Source: an uncultured Pelagibacteraceae bacterium (GTDB lineage Bacteria > Pseudomonadota > Alphaproteobacteria > Pelagibacterales > Pelagibacteraceae). From it: a stretch of 56,709 nt of DNA. This document shows, in pieces, positions 52,621-56,709 of the stretch. Position numbers and translations under genes: made by a program. The stretch spans positions 1 through 56,709 of the forward strand of contig CACGBZ010000007.1 in the NCBI GenBank assembly GCA_902571425.1, read 5' to 3'. The notes beneath the pieces were generated by a model. The model had not been told where the DNA came from and ran no database searches. It worked only from the letters and a program-made list of their open reading frames with translations. How positions within the stretch are numbered: position 1 is the stretch's first letter; every line of letters begins with the position of its first letter.

Positions 52621-53759
52621 AAATTTTCTACTAGTTTACCGCCCACTGTAAATTCTTTACATCCAGTTGTTGTACTAAAAGAAATTGGTAAATTTAAAAA
52701 GGATCTTATAGCCAAAAATCCAAATGCCTGAGACTCAATATAATCACCATTTAAATTATAATTATCTATAATTTCTAAATTAATATAATTTTCATTTGAT
52801 ATGTAATTTTTTATACGATTAATTAAATTAGTATTTTTTCTACCACCACCACAGAGTAAAAATTTAATATTATTTTTTTGGCTAATATATTTTAATCCTT
52901 CTGCAATCAAGTATGCTGTAAAATCGGTTATAGTAGAACAACCATCTTCTAAAGATAAACCTCTTGCAAAAGATACATCGAAATTTTTAATATCCAATGA
53001 CAGAGAGTAAGAATTTATTTTAAAATTATCTATTGCCTGATTTAAAATTAATTGATTAACTTTCCCTGCTCTAGATAGTTCACCATTTTTATCAAATTTT
53101 TTATTGGAATTATGTCTTACCCATTCATCAATTAAACAATTTCCAGGACCTATATCAAAAGCAGAAAGATTATTTTTAAAATTATCTGAATCATTTATAA
53201 CTTTTGTAACATTTGCGATACCGCCAATATTTAAGAAACCTATTGGAAATTTAATATTAAAATTTTGATTGATTTTTTTTGATAATATATGATGAAAAAT
53301 TGGTGTTAAGGGTGCACCTTGACCATTATTTTGAATATCCGCTTGTCTAAAATCGTATATAACTTTTTTTTTGACTATTTGAGATAACAATTTTCCATCT
53401 CCTAATTGATTTGTAATTTTCTCATTCGGACTATGAAAGATTGTTTGACCATGAAAACCTATTAAATCAATCGGATCTCTATATTTTTTTAATGATTGAT
53501 TAACCACATCAGCATGAAAAAGAGTTAAATTACGCTCTAATTCTCTTAATTTTTCTGAATTTTCTCGAAGATCTTTCTTTGTTAAGACTAAATCTCTTAA
53601 TCGAACTAACTGATCCTGAAGATTTTTGTCGTACTCATAATAATCATCTAAAATATTTGAAAATTCATCGTATCCATCTGAACTAATTATAGATAAATCA
53701 ATACCATCCATCGATGTTCCGCTCATTAGTCCAATTGCAGTATATAATTTTTTTTTCAT
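52617..53759 (-). CDS. anmK: Anhydro-N-acetylmuramic acid kinase
   Basis: 380 residues. ATP-binding GLMSGTSMDGIDLSII, IGFHGQTIFHSP, LTPIFHHILSKK, LNIGGIANVTKV and FDIGPGNCLIDEWV, LLCGGGRKN are AnmK hallmarks. It recycles murein-derived 1,6-anhydro-MurNAc. Divergent from tyrS by 44 bases and convergent with the hydrolase. Confidence 0.95.
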   Translation of the reverse strand: MKKKLYTAIGLMSGTSMDGIDLSIISSDGYDEFSNILDDYYEYDKNLQDQLVRLRDLVLTKKDLRENSEKLRELERNLTLFHADVVNQSLKKYRDPIDLIGFHGQTIFHSPNEKITNQLGDGKLLSQIVKKKVIYDFRQADIQNNGQGAPLTPIFHHILSKKINQNFNIKFPIGFLNIGGIANVTKVINDSDNFKNNLSAFDIGPGNCLIDEWVRHNSNKKFDKNGELSRAGKVNQLILNQAIDNFKINSYSLSLDIKNFDVSFARGLSLEDGCSTITDFTAYLIAEGLKYISQKNNIKFLLCGGGRKNTNLINRIKNYISNENYINLEIIDNYNLNGDYIESQAFGFLAIRSFLNLPISFSTTTGCKEFTVGGKLVENF

Positions 53760-53803
53760 TAATATATTTTTTAAAAAAATTTGTATATTGTAACTATAAA
53801 CTT

Positions 53804-55033
53804 ATGAATAAATTTTTAAAAGAATTTAAAGATAGAGGTTTTTTCTATCAATGTACAAGTGAAGATGAACTATCTAAACAATTAGATGAAGAAAAGATAA
53901 AAGGTTACATAGGTTTTGATTGTACAGCTGAAAGCTTACATGTGGGTAGCTTGTTGCAAATAATGTGTTTACGACTACTACAAAAAAATGGACATCGACC
54001 AATAGTTTTACTTGGTGGAGGAACTACAAGAATAGGCGATCCGTCTGGTAAAGACAAAACTAGAAAAATATTAAGCGAAGAAGAAATAGAAAAAAATATT
54101 AAAAATATCAAAAATATTTTAAAAAAATTTTTAGATAATGATGATCCAAATACAAAGCCAATATTTGTAAACAATTATACTTGGCTTAAAGATTTAAATT
54201 ATATTTCTTTTTTGAGAGATATCGGAAAACATTTCACTATAAATAGAATGCTAACATTTGATAGTGTAAAACTTAGATTAGATAGGGAACAATCTCTGAG
54301 CTATATGGAGTTTAATTATATGATTTTACAGGCATATGATTTTCTTGAATTGAATAAGAAAGAGAATTGTGTCTTACAAATCGGAGGTTCAGATCAATGG
54401 GGCAACATTGTTAATGGTGTTGAACTAATTAAAAGATATTCTAACAATCAAACCTTTGGTTTGACAACGCCCTTAATAACACTAGCAACTGGTGCGAAAA
54501 TGGGAAAAACTGAAAATGGGGCTATTTGGTTAGATGAAAAATACTTATCGGCTTATGATTATTGGCAGTTTTGGAGAAACGTAGATGATAGAGATGTAAT
54601 TAAGTTTTTAAAAATGTTTACTGAAATTGAAATTAAAGAAATAGAAACTATTAAAAATAAAGATATAAATGAATTAAAAATACTACTTGCGAATAAAACC
54701 ACAGAAATGTTACATGGAAAGGAAGTAGCTAAAAATTCTGAGCAAGCAGCAAAAGAAGCTTTCTCAGGAAACACTCTGGGTTCAAACTTACCTAAAGTTA
54801 ATATTCAATCAAATAAAATAGAAGAAAAAATAAATATAATAGATCTTGTTTTATTATCTAAACTAGAAAACTCGAAAAGCGAAATCAGAAGACTTATAAA
54901 AGGGAATGCGGTAAAAATAAATGACGATGTTATTTCAGATGAAAAATTCGAAATCAATAAAAATTTATTTAAAGATAATTATCTTAAACTTTCCCTTGGA
55001 AAAAAAAGACATATTAAAATAGAATTAAATTAA
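53804..55033 (+). CDS. tyrS: Tyrosyl-tRNA synthetase
   Basis: 409 residues from ATG 53804 (a longer frame back to 53714 runs into anmK and is rejected). HIGH-like motif H46-V-G-S in ESLHVGSLLQI, YIGFDCTAES, MLQIGGSDQWGNIVNG-type tyrosine pocket (QIGGSDQWGN), KMSKS-like KMGKT, and an S4 domain at the C-terminus. Charges tRNA-Tyr. Confidence 0.96.
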   Translation: MNKFLKEFKDRGFFYQCTSEDELSKQLDEEKIKGYIGFDCTAESLHVGSLLQIMCLRLLQKNGHRPIVLLGGGTTRIGDPSGKDKTRKILSEEEIEKNIKNIKNILKKFLDNDDPNTKPIFVNNYTWLKDLNYISFLRDIGKHFTINRMLTFDSVKLRLDREQSLSYMEFNYMILQAYDFLELNKKENCVLQIGGSDQWGNIVNGVELIKRYSNNQTFGLTTPLITLATGAKMGKTENGAIWLDEKYLSAYDYWQFWRNVDDRDVIKFLKMFTEIEIKEIETIKNKDINELKILLANKTTEMLHGKEVAKNSEQAAKEAFSGNTLGSNLPKVNIQSNKIEEKINIIDLVLLSKLENSKSEIRRLIKGNAVKINDDVISDEKFEINKNLFKDNYLKLSLGKKRHIKIELN

Positions 55034-56709
55034 TTTTTTTTAATTTTCTCTAAAGTTCTAGTAATAAACCTGGGTGTTAAAGTTTTTATAGGATTTACAG
55101 TAGTTTCTAAATCTTTAGGAGGGCCTTTAATTTTAAAGCTGACTCCAAAAACACCTTCACCTACTTTCTTTCCAATCAGTAAATCTCCAAGCAAAGGTAT
55201 TGAGGCAATAGATCTATTAATTGTTGTCGCCGGTACCAGGGTTCCTCTTAAACTTATTAGTTTATCCTCCTCAATGTATCCCTCTAATAAAATAGATATT
55301 GCTGGACCAATTGCATATAGCTCTTGAATTCTCATAAGTTTATCCTCGTTAGTAAAATTCATCTCGAAGTCCGTAAATCTAATTCCTTCTCCAGTTAGTA
55401 AATCAGCTACACCTTGAAGAGATGCGAGTGCTAACAACTTTGCTAATGCAGGAATTTCTTTAACTTTAAAATTATCAATAACCAACTTGGAAGTTGAAAT
55501 ACCATCTTTATTTAAAGAGGAGAAATCTAAATATCCTTCTTTACCATCCTCAAAATCTTTAATGAATTTATATCTACCTACAAGAGGTTTTGCCTTAGAT
55601 GAGAAAAGAGTAGTAATTTTTTCGCCTTGATTATTTGTCATAATTGTAAATTTTATATTTTGGGAATTATTGTAAAAAGCAATTATGTCTGCTTCTTCTA
55701 CTTTATTATTAATAATTTTTATCTTTCCTTTTAAATCCCTAACAAAGTATATTTTATCAAAGTAAACTTCCTCAAAATTTAGGTTTATATCTATGTTATT
55801 TACAAAAAGATTGTTTTCTTTTTTATTATCGAGATCTAGTAAATTCGAAATTAAAGAATTTGCATTAAATGAAGTGCCATCGATTAAATAATTTTGGCCC
55901 TCTACTTTTTTGATATTGTAATTATTTTTTTTATTTTCTATATCTAAATAATTAAAATTTGCCTGATCAATTTTTATTATTTGATTAGAATTGTTAAGAG
56001 ATAAATTCTTAATTTCAATATTATTATTTTCTTCATTAATAATAAAGTTATTTAAATTTAGATTTTTATTATTTTTTAGTTCTCCATTAATTATAAGATT
56101 CAATTTACTTTTATCTTTTTTTTTATAATTAATATTATCAATTTGAAATTTCGTATTTTTTACACTTAGATTGGTATTAAAAATTATTTTATTTTCTTTT
56201 TTCTCAATTAAATAATCAATTTCTTCAAAATCATTATCGATTTTAACTTTTCCAGAACCTGAAAAAGTTAGGTTATTGTTTTTAAAATTAATTTTTAATT
56301 TTTGATTATTAAAATTAATTTTTTTATTAATTCGAGGAAAGAAAATTTTTAAAAAATCTTGTTGCTCTAAAACTATATTTTTTAAAAATAATTCTGTATC
56401 TATACTTAAATCCTTATCTTTTTTGTTTATTAAATATTTAATTTCATCTACTTCTCCAGTATTTAACTGGATTTTTCCCTCACCCTTAATTGATAAATCT
56501 TTATTCTTATAATTTAAATTTAGTTTATGATTATCAAGTAAAATTAAGTCATTAACTTCTGGAAAATAATTGTTAATTATTTTTAATTTTTTATATTTTA
56601 GCTTGGTAATATTTATATCAGAACTTAATATAATATTTTTAACTTTGAATTTTTCATCTATTTCTAAAGAAAATTCATTATTTGTTTTAAATTTAGCATC
56701 ATCGATAAT
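55030..56709 (-). CDS. AsmA/DUF3971-like protein, 5' end beyond the window
   Basis: The frame stays open from the stop at 55030 to the window edge, so the gene is cut and only its C-terminal ~560 residues are seen. Repeated beta-rich Asn/Ile/Lys strands run through most of it. The tail has VKEIPALAKLLALASLQGV, RSIASIPLLGDLLIG and VNPIKTLTPRFITRTLEKI, the C-terminal pattern of large AsmA-like/DUF3971 (YhdP-type) envelope proteins, which are thought to move lipids between membranes. Reading only from the internal TTG at 56103 would be a fragment. Convergent with tyrS, sharing TTAA. Confidence 0.8.
   Translation of the reverse strand: MIDDAKFKTNNEFSLEIDEKFKVKNIILSSDINITKLKYKKLKIINNYFPEVNDLILLDNHKLNLNYKNKDLSIKGEGKIQLNTGEVDEIKYLINKKDKDLSIDTELFLKNIVLEQQDFLKIFFPRINKKINFNNQKLKINFKNNNLTFSGSGKVKIDNDFEEIDYLIEKKENKIIFNTNLSVKNTKFQIDNINYKKKDKSKLNLIINGELKNNKNLNLNNFIINEENNNIEIKNLSLNNSNQIIKIDQANFNYLDIENKKNNYNIKKVEGQNYLIDGTSFNANSLISNLLDLDNKKENNLFVNNIDINLNFEEVYFDKIYFVRDLKGKIKIINNKVEEADIIAFYNNSQNIKFTIMTNNQGEKITTLFSSKAKPLVGRYKFIKDFEDGKEGYLDFSSLNKDGISTSKLVIDNFKVKEIPALAKLLALASLQGVADLLTGEGIRFTDFEMNFTNEDKLMRIQELYAIGPAISILLEGYIEEDKLISLRGTLVPATTINRSIASIPLLGDLLIGKKVGEGVFGVSFKIKGPPKDLETTVNPIKTLTPRFITRTLEKIKKN

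Noticed and set aside
53714..53803. Longer tyrS frame into anmK
   Set aside because: Residues are not tyrS-like and the frame overlaps the anmK start; ATG 53804 is canonical.
1..56709. tRNA, rRNA, CRISPR or mobile elements
   Set aside because: No intergenic gap is long enough for a CRISPR array or IS; no tRNA-like cloverleaf or transposase-like frame was noticed.

Overview
The window comes from a very AT-rich, densely packed genome: intergenic gaps are at most about 140 bases, many genes overlap by 1-4 bases, and there is no rRNA, tRNA, insertion sequence or CRISPR array. Gene content (osmotrophic ABC transporters, unlinked sugar oxidoreductases, SUF operon under an Rrf2 regulator, MoaA-E and MsrPQ, CoxG-type Mo-hydroxylase accessory genes) and codon bias toward A/T fit a free-living marine alphaproteobacterium of the Pelagibacterales (SAR11) type. 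This assignment is inference from style and content, not from a marker-gene tree. No stretch over 300 bases lacks a gene.

Layout. (1) 1-9259: a polyol/sugar unit. An operon on the minus strand runs iolD-like TPP hydrolase, Gfo/Idh/MocA dehydrogenase, 2-hydroxyacid dehydrogenase, then ribose/inositol-type ABC ATPase, permease and binding protein, ending in a strong terminator. Divergent from it are an aldehyde dehydrogenase and an HpcH/HpaI aldolase. (2) 9256-14411: two facing units, DUF1907 zinc-site protein / MarR-like regulator / degenerate PanB-like enzyme on minus, and PanE-like reductase plus two 2-oxoglutarate/Fe(II) oxygenases on plus. (3) 14414-27915: a second sugar region with a MocA dehydrogenase and TIM-barrel isomerase facing a MalFGK-type ABC transporter (with two different ATPases and a 63-residue membrane protein), DhaL-DhaK kinase, a hydroxyacid dehydrogenase, an IolE-like dehydratase, an IolG-like dehydrogenase and an aldo/keto reductase. 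(4) 27969-40217: a TPR protein with an unusual Cys/His segment, a GYD protein and a molybdenum island: moaA-C-D-E, msrPQ, a MobA/MocA-like nucleotidyltransferase, split XdhC, a CoxM/L/S Mo-hydroxylase, CoxG and MoaB. (5) 40227-43865: transporter, a third putative oxygenase, homocysteine methyltransferase, EamA exporter, YbaK-type deacylase. (6) 44003-56709: core genes glnA, an overlooked 56-residue ORF, sufA-T-U-S-D-C-B with Rrf2 regulator, hydrolase, anmK, tyrS and a truncated AsmA/DUF3971-like protein.

How they work together. Regions 1 and 3 look like uptake plus oxidation/dehydration/retro-aldol or phosphorylation routes for cyclitols or small polyols; the exact substrates cannot be read from sequence. 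Region 4 supplies molybdopterin and inserts it into one Mo-hydroxylase of unknown substrate (active-site loop AYRGAGR, not the CO dehydrogenase form I loop) and also supports MsrP repair of oxidised periplasmic methionines. The SUF operon supplies the Fe-S clusters needed by MoaA and CoxS. The least explained unit, and the best candidate for an undescribed pathway, is the facing pair of operons at 9256-14411.
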